Source: Hyphomonas sp. (GTDB lineage: Bacteria; Pseudomonadota; Alphaproteobacteria; Caulobacterales; Hyphomonadaceae). Taken from it: 64,000 bases of DNA. Each line of letters opens with the position of its first letter. The first letter of the stretch is position 1. Both the position numbers and the translations under genes were made by a program. The stretch lies in assembly GCA_016124495.1 (NCBI GenBank), contig WGNP01000003.1:372001-436000 (forward strand). The letters run 5' to 3'. This document shows, piece after piece, positions 54,191 to 63,796 of this stretch. The notes beneath the pieces were generated by a model. It was not told where the DNA came from and searched no databases. It saw only the letters and a program-made list of their open reading frames with translations.

Positions 54191-55909
54191 TCAAGGAACT
54201 GACGCCGCCACCCACGCCTTCACCTGCGCATCCAAGACATCCAGCGGCACCGCTCCCTGCCCAAGCACCACGTCGTGGAATTCGCGGATGTCGAACCGCT
54301 CGCCGAGGGCCGCCTCAGCTTCGGTGCGCAGCGCACGGATCTTGAGTTCGCCGATCTTGTAAGCGGTCGCCTGCCCCGGCCAGCCGATATAGCGGGTGAC
54401 TTCAGTCTCGATATTCAACGGGCTGAGGGCCGAGTTGTCGATGAAGCAGGCCTCGGCCTGCGCGCGCGTCCAGCCATACCAGTGCAGCCCGGTATCGGCG
54501 ACGAGCCGGCAGGCGCGCCACATCTCGTAGGAGAGAGCGCCGAAACGCTCGTAGGGTGTCTGATAAATGCCGGCCTCGCCCGCGATGCGCTCGGCATAGA
54601 GGCCCCAGCCTTCGCCGAAGGCGGTGGCATAGTATTCCCGCCGAAAGCGCGGCTGGCCCTCCATCTCCTGCGCGAGCGCGATCTGCAGGTGGTGGCCTGG
54701 GACCGCTTCGTGGGCGGACAGCGCCGGAAGTTCATAAAGTGGACGTTGCTCCAGCGCGAAGGTGTTGACGAGATAGCTGCCCTTGCGGCCCTCGGCGGGG
54801 TCGCCCTGCGAATACCGCCCTGTCGTGTAGCCGGGCGCAATCGAGAGCGGAACGGGATCGACCGTATAGCCCAGCTTCGGCAGCCGGTTGAACCAGAGCG
54901 GCAGGATTGGGTCGATCCGGTCCGTGATCTCCTTGGCCTTGGCCATCAACTCGGTATCAGTCTGGGCATAGAATTGAGGATCCGTGCGCAGGAACGCCTG
55001 GAATTGCGCAAACGAGCCCGTGAAGCCGGTCTCCGCCATAACCTCGTCCATCTCGGCACGGATGCGGGCGACTTCTGTCAGCCCGATGGCGTGGATGTCC
55101 TCGGGCGAGTAGCCAGCACCGGCCGTATGGCCGTCAACTGCGGCTGCATAGGCCTCGCGGCCACCGGGTAAGCCCGCGATCCCGGCCTGCGCCCGGGCAG
55201 CCGGCGCATAGGCAAGATCGATGAAACGGGCGGTATCGCGGTAGGCCTGAATGGCGTTCGCGACGGCCGCAAGCCCATCCGCCTTCAGACGCGCCGCCAC
55301 CTCGGGCGCGATAGTCTCCGGCAGCGAGAGGAACGGCGCGTACAGTTCGCTGGCCGCCGGATCCTCGACAATCTGCGCCTCGATCTGCGCGCGCGTGGTA
55401 GCAAGCGGGTCCTGGTTGGCGGTCCAGCCGGTGGTGATGCCCCGCGCCATGTTGATCCGGTTTTCGGCGAAGTAGCGGGGTATATCATTCAGCCTCTGGA
55501 CCCAGGCTGTCGTCTCCTCTTCGGTTTTCAGCCGCAGGCGGAGCGCAGCGAACACCGGCGCGGCCTGGAATCCCCAGTCGCCGGTGAACGGGATGCGGGC
55601 GGTATCGAGCTCGTCGGCGCGGATCTCCTCCACCAGCAGGCGCTTCAGGATGGCCGCATCAACCAGGCGGGCGGTATCGGCGGCTTCGATCTCGTCCAGC
55701 AGCGCGCGGGCCGTTTCGGCGCGGGCCGCTATGTCCCGGGGGCGGACCTGGCCCCAGCCGGTCGGCGCAGTGCCTGCGGCGCGCGCGGCCTCGGCCGGAT
55801 CGGCGGCCATCACGTAGGTCTCGTAAGCCTCGATCAGCGGATCGAGCGGGTCCGCAAAGGCAGGCATGGACAGGGCCAGGATGCCTGCCGCTAGGACAGT
55901 CAGTTTCAT
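54191..55909 (-). CDS. DUF885 family protein, secreted
   Basis: A 572-residue paralogue of the DUF885 lipoprotein at 32641-34527. It has a cleavable signal peptide (ending SMPAFA) instead of a lipobox. ALSAHEAVPGHHLQIAL carries the HExxPGHH motif, and GWGLYAERIAGE and GWPGQATAYKIGELKI are shared with the other copy. Probably a periplasmic peptidase-like enzyme. ATG 55909 gives the signal peptide; it is divergent from sdhC. Confidence 0.88.
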   Translation of the reverse strand: MKLTVLAAGILALSMPAFADPLDPLIEAYETYVMAADPAEAARAAGTAPTGWGQVRPRDIAARAETARALLDEIEAADTARLVDAAILKRLLVEEIRADELDTARIPFTGDWGFQAAPVFAALRLRLKTEEETTAWVQRLNDIPRYFAENRINMARGITTGWTANQDPLATTRAQIEAQIVEDPAASELYAPFLSLPETIAPEVAARLKADGLAAVANAIQAYRDTARFIDLAYAPAARAQAGIAGLPGGREAYAAAVDGHTAGAGYSPEDIHAIGLTEVARIRAEMDEVMAETGFTGSFAQFQAFLRTDPQFYAQTDTELMAKAKEITDRIDPILPLWFNRLPKLGYTVDPVPLSIAPGYTTGRYSQGDPAEGRKGSYLVNTFALEQRPLYELPALSAHEAVPGHHLQIALAQEMEGQPRFRREYYATAFGEGWGLYAERIAGEAGIYQTPYERFGALSYEMWRACRLVADTGLHWYGWTRAQAEACFIDNSALSPLNIETEVTRYIGWPGQATAYKIGELKIRALRTEAEAALGERFDIREFHDVVLGQGAVPLDVLDAQVKAWVAASVP

Positions 55910-55934
55910 AATGTCGCTCTCGTCTTTGCCTGCG

Positions 55935-55962
55935 TTGACACGACCATAGAGGCGCCTAGAAG
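55935..55962 (+). promoter_or_regulatory. Candidate promoter of the sdhCDAB operon
   Basis: TTGACA (55935-55940), 16 bases, then TAGAAG (55957-55962), 40 bp before the sdhC ATG. The -35 is perfect and the -10 moderate. It lies in the divergent intergenic region with the DUF885 gene. Confidence 0.45.
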
Positions 55963-56002
55963 GCGGGGCCAAGTGTTTTCTCGGCGCGCAAGGATCGACT
56001 TA

Positions 56003-56401
56003 ATGTCCGGCAACCCCAAGGCTGATTCGCGGCCACTTTCCCCCCACCTTCAGGTCTGGCGCTTCCATGCCACGATGGCCGCCTCGATCACCCACCGCTT
56101 CACCGGCATAGGCCTCTACGGCGGCACGCTGCTGATTGCCGCCTGGCTGGCCGCGCTGGCGAGTGGTCCGGACGCCTATGCCACGGTCGAGGCGATCGCC
56201 TTCTCGATTCCCGGCCAGATCCTGCTCTTTCTCTGGGCCTTCGCCGTGCTGTTCCACTTTGCCAACGGCATTCGCCACCTGCTGTGGGATGGCCCGGGCC
56301 TAGGGTTCAACCCGAAGGTCGCCAGCCAGATCTCGATCTTCAACTACGCGTTCGCGCTGGTCGGGGCGGTTGCCCTTATGGCCGCCGCGGTCCTTTCGTA
56401 A
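56003..56401 (+). CDS. sdhC: Succinate dehydrogenase cytochrome b556 subunit
   Basis: A 132-residue membrane subunit with three helices. SPHLQVW and SITHRFTGIGL are the quinone-site signature, and FHFANGIRHLLWD holds the haem-ligating His. It anchors SdhAB and passes electrons to quinone. ATG 56003 gives the family start MSGNPKADSRPLSPHLQVW. Confidence 0.94.
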   Translation: MSGNPKADSRPLSPHLQVWRFHATMAASITHRFTGIGLYGGTLLIAAWLAALASGPDAYATVEAIAFSIPGQILLFLWAFAVLFHFANGIRHLLWDGPGLGFNPKVASQISIFNYAFALVGAVALMAAAVLS

Positions 56402-56412
56402 GGCGCGCCGAG

Positions 56413-56802
56413 ATGTCCGACAGCAAGTTCGTCACACCTTCCAAGGTGACCCGCGGCCTCGGTGCCTCGAAGACCGGCACCAGCCACCATATCCGCCAGC
56501 GGGTGTCCGCGCTCGCCCTGCTCATACTCGTGCCGTGGTTCCTGTTCTCGATCATGAAGGCCGCCCTCGGCGGCTACGCCGACGCGCTGACCTGGGTCAA
56601 CTCGCCGGTTAACGCCACGCTCCTTGTGCTGACGGCCGGCGCGGCCTTCTACCACATGCGTCTCGGTATGCAGGCGGTGATCGAAGACTACATAGGTAAG
56701 CCGGGTACCCGCGCTGCGCTCCTTATTCTCAACACCTTCTTTGCGGCCATATTGTTCGTGGTGGTGGTAATGTCGGTTCTGCGGATCTGGACGGGCGGCT
56801 GA
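56413..56802 (+). CDS. sdhD: Succinate dehydrogenase membrane anchor subunit
   Basis: A 129-residue, three-helix anchor. TSHHIRQRVSALALL is the SdhD N-terminal signature and YHMRLGMQAVIEDYI contains the second haem/quinone region. ATG 56413 lies 11 bp after sdhC. Together they form the membrane part of complex II. Confidence 0.93.
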   Translation: MSDSKFVTPSKVTRGLGASKTGTSHHIRQRVSALALLILVPWFLFSIMKAALGGYADALTWVNSPVNATLLVLTAGAAFYHMRLGMQAVIEDYIGKPGTRAALLILNTFFAAILFVVVVMSVLRIWTGG

Positions 56803-56829
56803 GGCGGAAGGCGAAAGACAGGCAGGACC

Positions 56830-58617
56830 ATGAGCAGCTATAACTGGATCGATCACACCTACGACGTCGTCGTAGTCGGCGCAGGCGGATCGGGCCTTCG
56901 AGCGGCCCTCGGCGCGGCCCAGGCGGGCCTGCGCACGGCCTGCATCACCAAGGTATTCCCCACCCGCTCGCACACTGTGGCGGCGCAGGGCGGAATTGCG
57001 GCCTCCCTCGGCAACATGTCCGAGGACAGCTGGAAATGGCACATGTACGACACGGTCAAGGGCTCTGACTGGCTCGGAGACCAGGACGCGATCGAGTATC
57101 TGGTGCGCAATGCGCCGGCCGCCGTCTACGAACTCGAGCATTGGGGCATGCCCTTCTCGCGGACTGAAGACGGCAAGATCTACCAGCGCGCCTTTGGCGG
57201 GATGACGCGGGACTACGGCAAGGGCCCGGTGCAGCGCACCTGCGCCGCCGCCGACCGCACCGGCCATGCCATGCTGCACACGCTGTACGGCCAGTGCGTG
57301 CGCGAGGAGCCCGAGTTCTTCATCGAGTATTTTGCCCTCGACCTGATCATGGACGAGGACGGCGCCTGCGTCGGCGTCACCGCCTGGAAACTGGATGACG
57401 GCACGCTGCACCGGTTCCGCGCACAGAAGACCATCCTCGCCACCGGCGGCTATGGCCGCGCCTATTTCTCCTGTACCTCGGCGCATACCTGCACGGGCGA
57501 TGGCAACGCCATGGTGCTGCGCGCAGGGCTGCCGCTGCAGGACATGGAATTCGTCCAGTTCCACCCGACCGGCATCTACGGCTCGGGCTGCCTGATCACC
57601 GAAGGCGCCCGCGGTGAAGGCGGCTACCTGACGAACTCCGAAGGCGAGCGCTTCATGGAGCGCTATGCCCCATCAGCTAAGGACCTTGCCTCGCGTGATG
57701 TCGTCTCCCGCGCGATGACGATGGAAATCCGCGAGGGCCGCGGCGTCGGCCCGGAGAAGGACCACATCTACCTGCACCTAAACCACCTCTCTCCGGAAGC
57801 GCTGCACGAGCGCCTGCCTGGCATTTCCGAGACGGCCAAGATCTTTGCCGGCGTAGACGTGACCAAGGAACCGATCCCGGTCCTTCCGACGGTGCACTAT
57901 AACATGGGCGGCATCCCGACCAACTTCCACGGCGAAGTGCTGACAAAGAAGAACGGCGATCCGGATTCGGTCGTGCCTGGCCTGATGGCAGTCGGCGAAG
58001 CGGCCTGTGTGTCCGTACACGGCGCAAACCGGCTTGGCTCCAACTCGCTGATCGACCTTGTCGTGTTCGGCCGCGCGGCGGGCCTGCGCTGCGGCGCGAC
58101 GACCGAAGCGGGCGCGCGCCAGCGTGAACTGCCCGCGAAAGCGACGGATGCGCACCTCGCCCGTTTTGACAAGATACGCAATGCGAGCGGCGGTGAACCC
58201 GTCGCCAAGCTACGCCTCGAGATGCAGAAGGCGATGCAATCCGATTGCGCCGTGTTCCGCACAGGCTCCGTGCTCAAGAACGGTGTCGAGGCCATCGACG
58301 AGGTTTACAAGAAGCTGCCGGGCATCGATGTAAAGGATCGCGGCATGATCTGGAATACCGATCTCGTAGAGGCGCTCGAGTTCGACAACCTGGTCTGCCA
58401 GGCGGCGGTGACCGTGAACTCGGCCGCCAACCGCGAGGAAAGCCGCGGCGCTCATGCGCGTGAGGATTTCTCCGACCGCAATGACGAAAAGTGGATGAAG
58501 CATACGCTGGCCTGGGTCGACAGCGCCGGCAAGGTGACCATCGATTACCGCCCGGTGCACGAGTATACGCTGTCAAACGACATCGCGTATATCGAGCCGA
58601 AAGCGCGGGTTTACTGA
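56830..58617 (+). CDS. sdhA: Succinate dehydrogenase flavoprotein subunit
   Basis: A 595-residue FAD subunit. [17 protein letters not shown] binds [14 protein letters not shown] has the His that covalently binds it, [10 protein letters not shown] and [11 protein letters not shown] line the succinate site. The length is normal. It follows sdhD by 27 bp. Confidence 0.97.
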   Translation: MSSYNWIDHTYDVVVVGAGGSGLRAALGAAQAGLRTACITKVFPTRSHTVAAQGGIAASLGNMSEDSWKWHMYDTVKGSDWLGDQDAIEYLVRNAPAAVYELEHWGMPFSRTEDGKIYQRAFGGMTRDYGKGPVQRTCAAADRTGHAMLHTLYGQCVREEPEFFIEYFALDLIMDEDGACVGVTAWKLDDGTLHRFRAQKTILATGGYGRAYFSCTSAHTCTGDGNAMVLRAGLPLQDMEFVQFHPTGIYGSGCLITEGARGEGGYLTNSEGERFMERYAPSAKDLASRDVVSRAMTMEIREGRGVGPEKDHIYLHLNHLSPEALHERLPGISETAKIFAGVDVTKEPIPVLPTVHYNMGGIPTNFHGEVLTKKNGDPDSVVPGLMAVGEAACVSVHGANRLGSNSLIDLVVFGRAAGLRCGATTEAGARQRELPAKATDAHLARFDKIRNASGGEPVAKLRLEMQKAMQSDCAVFRTGSVLKNGVEAIDEVYKKLPGIDVKDRGMIWNTDLVEALEFDNLVCQAAVTVNSAANREESRGAHAREDFSDRNDEKWMKHTLAWVDSAGKVTIDYRPVHEYTLSNDIAYIEPKARVY

Positions 58618-58648
58618 TTGAATCTGGTCTTGAGGCGCGGAGGATTGG

Positions 58649-58945
58649 ATGAGTGAATACAAATCCGTCTGGGTTCGCACCGGAAGGCAGAAGAAGGAAG
58701 AGAAGAAACTGCTCGGCCGGGGCGTGAAGCTGGTCGATGATCCGCACCAGGCGGACATCGCCGATCTCAGCGCCCAGGTCGAGATGGTCTGCAACAGGCT
58801 GCATGAAGAAGGCTATGACGTGATTTCCATACTCCCCTCCGTGAGCGGACATTCGGAAAAAGGCGCCGTCAACCAGGGCGGTTACGGCTTTGGATTCAGC
58901 ATTACCGATGGCGCCGTGATCACGGCCCGCCGCCGCCCCGTTTAA
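58649..58945 (+). CDS. Small protein of unknown function within the sdh operon
   Basis: A 98-residue soluble protein between sdhA and sdhB. GGAGGATTGG precedes the ATG at 58649. The N-terminus is basic ([11 protein letters not shown]), then a helix rich in acidic and hydrophobic residues and a strand-like C-terminus ([20 protein letters not shown]). I recognise no family; it recalls DUF4177-like small alpha/beta proteins only loosely. Its position between sdhA and sdhB is unusual and suggests a role in complex II assembly or a lineage-specific insertion. Confidence 0.65.
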   Translation: MSEYKSVWVRTGRQKKEEKKLLGRGVKLVDDPHQADIADLSAQVEMVCNRLHEEGYDVISILPSVSGHSEKGAVNQGGYGFGFSITDGAVITARRRPV

Positions 58946-58968
58946 CACCTGAATGCCAGGACGAGACC

Positions 58969-59751
58969 ATGGTTGAACTGACCCTCCCGAAGAACTCAAA
59001 AGTTGGCAAAGGCAAAACCTGGCCGAAGCCGCAGGGTGCGACCAACCTGCGCGAGTTCCGTATCTATCGCTACAGCCCCGAAGAGACCGGAAACCCGCGC
59101 TGGGACACCTATTGGGTGGATATGGACAAGGCCGGGACGATGATCCTCGACGTCCTGTTCTACATCAAGAATACGGTGGACCCGACGCTCGCCTTCCGCC
59201 GCTCATGCCGCGAAGGCGTATGCGGCTCCTGCGCGATGAACATTGCCGGGCGCAACACCATCGCCTGCACCAAGGGCTTCGACGACCTGCCGGGCGGCGT
59301 CATCACGATCAGCCCGCTGCCGCACATGCCAGTGATCCGCGACCTCGTGCCGGACCTGACGAACTTCTTCGCCCAGCACGCCTATGTGCAGCCCTACCTG
59401 AAGACTGTATCGCCGGCGCCGGAGAAAGAGTGGCGTCAATCAGAAGCCGACCGTTCCCAGCTTGACGGCCTGTACGAGTGCATCCTGTGCGCCTGCTGCT
59501 CGACATCGTGCCCCTCCTACTGGTGGAACGGCGAGAAATACCTCGGCCCGGCGGCGCTGCTGCAGGCCTATCGCTGGCTGATCGACAGCCGCGACGAGGC
59601 CACCGGCGAGCGGCTCGACGATCTTGAGGATCCGTTCAAGCTCTACCGCTGCCACACGATCATGAACTGCGCGCAGGTCTGTCCAAAGGGCCTGAACCCG
59701 GCAGAGGCGATCGCCAAGGTTAAGCACATGATGGTCGAGCGGGTGAGCTAG
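58969..59751 (+). CDS. sdhB: Succinate dehydrogenase iron-sulfur subunit
   Basis: A 260-residue protein with the 2Fe-2S ferredoxin domain ([13 protein letters not shown], then C in NTIACTKG) and the C-terminal domain with [16 protein letters not shown] and [15 protein letters not shown] for the 4Fe-4S and 3Fe-4S clusters. It carries electrons from FAD to quinone. Its stop overlaps the HNH stop (59748-59751) in convergent orientation. Confidence 0.96.
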   Translation: MVELTLPKNSKVGKGKTWPKPQGATNLREFRIYRYSPEETGNPRWDTYWVDMDKAGTMILDVLFYIKNTVDPTLAFRRSCREGVCGSCAMNIAGRNTIACTKGFDDLPGGVITISPLPHMPVIRDLVPDLTNFFAQHAYVQPYLKTVSPAPEKEWRQSEADRSQLDGLYECILCACCSTSCPSYWWNGEKYLGPAALLQAYRWLIDSRDEATGERLDDLEDPFKLYRCHTIMNCAQVCPKGLNPAEAIAKVKHMMVERVS

Positions 59752-59999
59752 GCGCGCGCACCCTTGCGCCAATTGCAGGCCGCGTGGGCGAGTTGCAGGT
59801 TTTCCGCGCTGTCTGACCCTCCCGCCGCCTTCGGCCGGATATGATCGAATGTCGGGCGCTGTTTCTTCCACAGCGTCGCGTGCACCAGCCCGAACCGGTC
59901 CTTTGGCATCGCCAGCCCGCATAGCGCGCAGCAGCCCTCTTGCTGCCCCCATAGCGTGCGGAAAATCTCCGTATCCGGAGGGGCGAAGCTCTGGCTCAC
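59748..59999 (-). CDS. Small HNH endonuclease
   Basis: An 83-residue protein. [10 protein letters not shown] and the later [30 protein letters not shown] form a complete HNH/zinc-finger nuclease domain (CxxC, DH, N, CN). The GTG start (59999) overlaps the folD stop as GTGA, giving the shortest frame that contains the domain; longer frames run into folD. Such small HNH proteins are common and not necessarily linked to defence. Confidence 0.75.
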   Translation of the reverse strand: MSQSFAPPDTEIFRTLWGQQEGCCALCGLAMPKDRFGLVHATLWKKQRPTFDHIRPKAAGGSDSAENLQLAHAACNWRKGARA

Positions 60000-60883
60000 A
60001 GGCCAGCCGGCACCAGCCAGCCGCGCCGCGCACAGGCTGCCAGAACGGTATTGCGCAAGAGGCACGCAATGGTCATCGGCCCGACCCCGCCCGGCACCGG
60101 CGTGATGAAGCCTGCAACATCCGCGCAGCTCGCAAAATGGGCATCACCCACCAGCTTCGTCTTGCCTTCGCCCTTCTCGGGCGCTGGCACACGGTTGATG
60201 CCGACATCGATGATCGCCGCACCCGGCTTTACCCAGTCGCCCCGCACCATCTCCGGCCGGCCCACCGCCGGCACCAGGATGTCCGCCTTACGGCACACCG
60301 CGGCAAGGTCCTGCGTGCGGCTGTGTGCAATCGTCACCGTGCAATTCTCCGCAAGGAACAGGAGCGCCGCCGGCTTGCCGACGAGGATCGAGCGCCCGAT
60401 CACGACCGCATGCTTACCTGAGAGACTTTCCCCCAGCGCCCGCTTGGCGAGGATCACCGAGCCCACAGGTGTGCACGGACGAAGCCCCGGCTTGCCGAGG
60501 CTGAGGCGCCCGGCAGAGACTTCCGTCAACCCGTCAACATCCTTGGCCGGATCGATCAGTTCGATGGCTGCGTCCGCATCCAGGCCCGCGGGCAAGGGCA
60601 ATTGCAGCAGGATGCCGTCCACCTCGGGGTCTGCATTCAGCGCCGCGATCAACGCTTCGACTTCGGCCTGCGTGGCGCTCACCGCCAGCCGGTGATGGCG
60701 TGAGACCATGCCCGCCTCACCCGTCGCCTTCACCTTGTTGCGCACATAGACTTCGCTGGCCGCGTCCTCGCCGACCAGCACCACGGCCAGAACCGGGACG
60801 CCCGGCAACGCGGCCACGGCCCGCGCCACCGCCGCGCGCACATCGGCCGCGACCTGAACCCCGTCAATCCGTACTGCGCTCAT
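59996..60883 (-). CDS. folD: Methylenetetrahydrofolate dehydrogenase/cyclohydrolase
   Basis: A 295-residue bifunctional enzyme interconverting methylene- and formyl-tetrahydrofolate with [18 protein letters not shown] is the catalytic Lys region, PLPAGLD and [14 protein letters not shown] form the substrate and nucleotide sites, and [18 protein letters not shown] closes the family pattern. ATG 60883 is the usual start. It overlaps DUF167 by 20 bp and HNH by 4 bp. Confidence 0.95.
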   Translation of the reverse strand: MSAVRIDGVQVAADVRAAVARAVAALPGVPVLAVVLVGEDAASEVYVRNKVKATGEAGMVSRHHRLAVSATQAEVEALIAALNADPEVDGILLQLPLPAGLDADAAIELIDPAKDVDGLTEVSAGRLSLGKPGLRPCTPVGSVILAKRALGESLSGKHAVVIGRSILVGKPAALLFLAENCTVTIAHSRTQDLAAVCRKADILVPAVGRPEMVRGDWVKPGAAIIDVGINRVPAPEKGEGKTKLVGDAHFASCADVAGFITPVPGGVGPMTIACLLRNTVLAACARRGWLVPAGL

Positions 60884-61169
60884 CTGCCAGCCAGCCCTCA
60901 ATCACGCCCGCAAGTTCAGGCGGGCCTTCAATCCCGAGGCCTTTTAGCCGAGTCTTGCCGCCCGTCACCACCCGCGCCGCAGACTTCCCGGCGCCAGGCG
61001 CTTCCGCGGCCGCCTGCCCCGCCGCCGCATTTGCCGCGACGTCTTCTGGCCGCCCGCCCGCACCCGCACTTTCAGGAAGACCCGGCCGGCAGCGTCGCTG
61101 CCCCTGCCCTCGATGCGATCTGCCGCCGCCTCCCCCCGGCTGAACCCGCACGGCCAGCCGGCAACGCAT
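60864..61169 (-). CDS. DUF167/YggU family protein with an apparently frameshifted middle
   Basis: A 101-residue frame coupled to yggT (TGATG at 61167-61171). The start [12 protein letters not shown] and the end [19 protein letters not shown] fit DUF167 (YggU), but residues about 13-40 read as unrelated low-complexity Gly/Arg sequence. In the +1 frame the same DNA reads [24 protein letters not shown], exactly the expected DUF167 middle. One extra G near the C6/G6 run at 61132-61137 and one missing base near 61049-61060 would explain this; the overall length stays in frame. It may be a damaged gene or a sequence error. Confidence 0.6.
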   Translation of the reverse strand: MRCRLAVRVQPGGGGGRSHRGQGQRRCRPGLPESAGAGGRPEDVAANAAAGQAAAEAPGAGKSAARVVTGGKTRLKGLGIEGPPELAGVIEGWLADERSTD

Positions 61170-61462
61170 CAGAACGGAGCTAGGCTGTAGCCGTAGCGGG
61201 AGATGACCGAGCGCAGGAAGAAGATGATCAGCAGCACCACCAGCGGCGTCAGGTCGATGCCCGACATCGACGGCAGCATATTGCGGATCGGCCTGTACAG
61301 CGGCTCGGTCAGCCGCTCCAGCCCGCCCCAGATCTGCGCCACGATATTGTTGCGCAGGTCGAGCACGCGGAAGGTGAGAAGCCAGGACAGGACGGCCTGG
61401 ATGAGGATGATCCAGGTGGCGATCGAGAGAATCGCAAGCAGGACGTCGAGGATCGCTTTCAT
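61169..61462 (-). CDS. YggT family membrane protein
   Basis: A 97-residue protein with two membrane helices separated by the conserved segment LTEPLYRPIRNMLPSMSGIDLTPLVVLL (given in parts): WILIQAVLSWLLTF before, RSVISRYG after. YggT proteins are linked to osmotic response or cell division. ATG 61462 (MKAILDVLLAIL) is preferred over the long N-terminal extension. The gene begins the overlapping yggT-DUF167-folD-HNH unit. Confidence 0.88.
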   Translation of the reverse strand: MKAILDVLLAILSIATWIILIQAVLSWLLTFRVLDLRNNIVAQIWGGLERLTEPLYRPIRNMLPSMSGIDLTPLVVLLIIFFLRSVISRYGYSLAPF

Positions 61463-61614
61463 GGGTGCGGGGTCGCTCCGGCGCTGTTGTATGAACAATG
61501 TGACACTTAGAGTGTATCGCCACCCTCCGGCAAGGTTCACTCCGCCGATTGTCGCAACGGAAGGGTTTGGCAAGCCCCCCCAACCGCCCTAACTCCCTAC
61601 CTTGCTCCGGGGCG

Positions 61615-62865
61615 ATGCATATGGATAAGACAGAAACGCCGCTGCATCCGCTCTCCGCGTTCCAGCGCAACATGCTGATGCTGGCGACCATCGCGATGGG
61701 CGCCGGCATGAGCATCAATTTCGTGGTTGTCGCCCCGCTGACCCGCAAGGCCGGGCTCGGCGAGGTCGAGGTCGCCGCGATCCTGACCCTGTCCACCCTG
61801 CTTTACGCCTTCATGATCCCCCAATGGGGCCGCATCGCCGACCGCGTGGGCCGCAAGCGCGTGATGGTGTTCTCGCTGATCATGATGGGCCTCACCAACA
61901 CCGCCTTCCTGTTCACACTGGAGGCCGCGCTGGCCGGCGCGATGGCCGGGGCGGCGCTGCTGCTGACGCTGGTCTTCGTTCGCCTCTGGTTCGGCCTGCT
62001 GACCCCGGGCCTGCAGCCCGCCTCAATGGCGGCGATGACCGACGCGACTACGCCCGCCAACCGTGCGGCCGGTCTCGGCATGCTCGGCGCCGGCATGAGC
62101 ATCGGCTCGATCCTCGGCCCCGCCGGCGCCGCCGCGCTCGCCCCGTTCGGCGCCCTCGCCCCGCTCTGGGGCACAATCGTGTTCTGCGTCGTAGTGGGCA
62201 TTGTGCTCGGCTACGCCCTGCCAAAAACCGTGCCCCGTGACCGCGCGATGCTGCGCCCGAAACCGCTGGCCATGCTCGACAAGCGGGTGCGCCCGCACCT
62301 CGCTTTCCTCGTCGCCTATTTCATTTGTGTCGGGATGATCCAGCAGACACTCGGCTGGTTCATCGAGGACCGCTACAATCTCGGGGCGCTGGGAGACAAG
62401 TCCGGCGAAACCGCCGTGCTTTATACCGGCATTGTGTTCGCCTGCATGGCGGTCGCCACCATTGCCGTGCAGTTCGGCTATATATCCCGTTACCGGACGG
62501 ACCCGCGCCAACTGCTCCCTATCGGGCTCGGAATCGTCGTGGTCGGATATATCGGCGCCGACACGCTGATATCCTTTCCGCTGCTCTGCGCCAGCTTTTT
62601 CATCGTCGGCGTCGGCTCTGCGTTGGCGATCCCTTCGGCCAATGCGCTGGGCAGCCTTTCGGTGACACGAGAGGAACAAGGCGCTGCAGCAGCACTAATG
62701 TCGGCAGCCCCGCCTGCAGGGTTCATCTTCGGCCCGCTGATTGGCGCGGCACTCTACAAGTATGCAGGCCAGGCCGCGCCTCTGATCGTCTCGGCCCTGT
62801 TGATGACCGGACTGACAGTCTATGCCTGGACGCTGACCCGCAAAGCACCAGCGCCCTCGGCCTGA
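61615..62865 (+). CDS. MFS transporter
   Basis: A 416-residue protein with 12 helices. GRIADRVGRKRVM in the loop between helices 2 and 3 is the major facilitator motif A, and GMLGAGMSIGSILGPAG is the motif C-like segment of drug/proton antiporters. Substrate unknown. Starts at ATG 61615 (MHMDKT) or ATG 61621 are equivalent; there is no strong ribosome site. Convergent with the SDR gene (0 bp between stops). Confidence 0.85.
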   Translation: MHMDKTETPLHPLSAFQRNMLMLATIAMGAGMSINFVVVAPLTRKAGLGEVEVAAILTLSTLLYAFMIPQWGRIADRVGRKRVMVFSLIMMGLTNTAFLFTLEAALAGAMAGAALLLTLVFVRLWFGLLTPGLQPASMAAMTDATTPANRAAGLGMLGAGMSIGSILGPAGAAALAPFGALAPLWGTIVFCVVVGIVLGYALPKTVPRDRAMLRPKPLAMLDKRVRPHLAFLVAYFICVGMIQQTLGWFIEDRYNLGALGDKSGETAVLYTGIVFACMAVATIAVQFGYISRYRTDPRQLLPIGLGIVVVGYIGADTLISFPLLCASFFIVGVGSALAIPSANALGSLSVTREEQGAAAALMSAAPPAGFIFGPLIGAALYKYAGQAAPLIVSALLMTGLTVYAWTLTRKAPAPSA

Positions 62866-63639
62866 TCACATCGCGCTGATGCCGCCATCGACTTTTAATT
62901 CGGCGCCGGTCACCAGCTTGGATTCGTCCGAGGCCAGATAAAGTACGGCGTAAGCGATGTCGTCCGGCTCACCCACTTTGCCGAGCGGAATCTGGCGACC
63001 GAGTTTCTCGAGCGCCTTCTGCTCGCCGAACATTTCCTTGGTCCGGTCGAGGATCGGCGTGTTGATGAATACGGGGTGGACGGAGTTGCTCCGGATCTGC
63101 CCGCCGGTCTTGGCGCAGTGCAGCGCGACCGACTTGGAGAGATGGCGCACCGCCGCCTTAGCTGTGTTGTAGGAAACATAGTTCCCGCTCGCGATGATGC
63201 CTGCGATGGAGGAAATGTTGATGATCGAGCCGAGCCCGTGGGGGCGCATCAGGGGGATCGAATACTTGCAGCCGAGGAAGATCGAATCGACATCCACCGC
63301 CTGCACCTTCCGGAACATCTCATAGCTCTCGTCCTCCACCGAGCCGAGCGAGCCGATGCCGGCATTGTTGACCAGCACATTGAGCCCGCCCATCGCGTCA
63401 TGCGCGGCCTGGGCGACCTCTTTCCAGCGCGCCTCGTCGGTCACGTCCTGCTGGAACGCAAACGCCGTGCCTGCCCCGTGCGCGGCGTTTATCGAGGCGG
63501 CGACCTTTTCGGCGCCCGCGCCGTTGATGTCTGTGAGGGTCACCTTCGCGCCCTCCCTCGCCAGCATCCGCCCGATCGCCTCGCCAAGGCCCTGCGCCCC
63601 GCCGGTCACCAATGCCATTTTGCCTGAAACGCGTCCCAT
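62866..63639 (-). CDS. SDR family oxidoreductase
   Basis: A 257-residue classical SDR. TGGAQGLGEAIG is the cofactor loop, NNAGIG and YNTAK are the structural and catalytic motifs, and the C-terminus GAELKVDGGISAM is typical of 3-hydroxy-acyl or cyclopentanol/hydroxysteroid dehydrogenases. Substrate unknown. ATG 63639 has GGAGGACAAGG just upstream. Confidence 0.88.
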   Translation of the reverse strand: MGRVSGKMALVTGGAQGLGEAIGRMLAREGAKVTLTDINGAGAEKVAASINAAHGAGTAFAFQQDVTDEARWKEVAQAAHDAMGGLNVLVNNAGIGSLGSVEDESYEMFRKVQAVDVDSIFLGCKYSIPLMRPHGLGSIINISSIAGIIASGNYVSYNTAKAAVRHLSKSVALHCAKTGGQIRSNSVHPVFINTPILDRTKEMFGEQKALEKLGRQIPLGKVGEPDDIAYAVLYLASDESKLVTGAELKVDGGISAM

Positions 63640-63796
63640 GCCTTGTCCTCCCTGATTTGGCCGTTGGCTTAGCAGGCGATGAATGGGACGCAAAGCGTCA
63701 GGCCTTCATCCTCGAACCGGTTGCGTGCGGCTTTTCCGAAACAGGAAGCCCGGCCATATCTGGCGTGCACATCAAGGTTAGAACAGGAAACACAGG

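Noticed and set aside
59748..59999. HNH protein as part of a defence or mobile system
   Set aside because: No restriction, Cas, phage or transposase gene is near; it is coupled to folD, so there is no contextual support.
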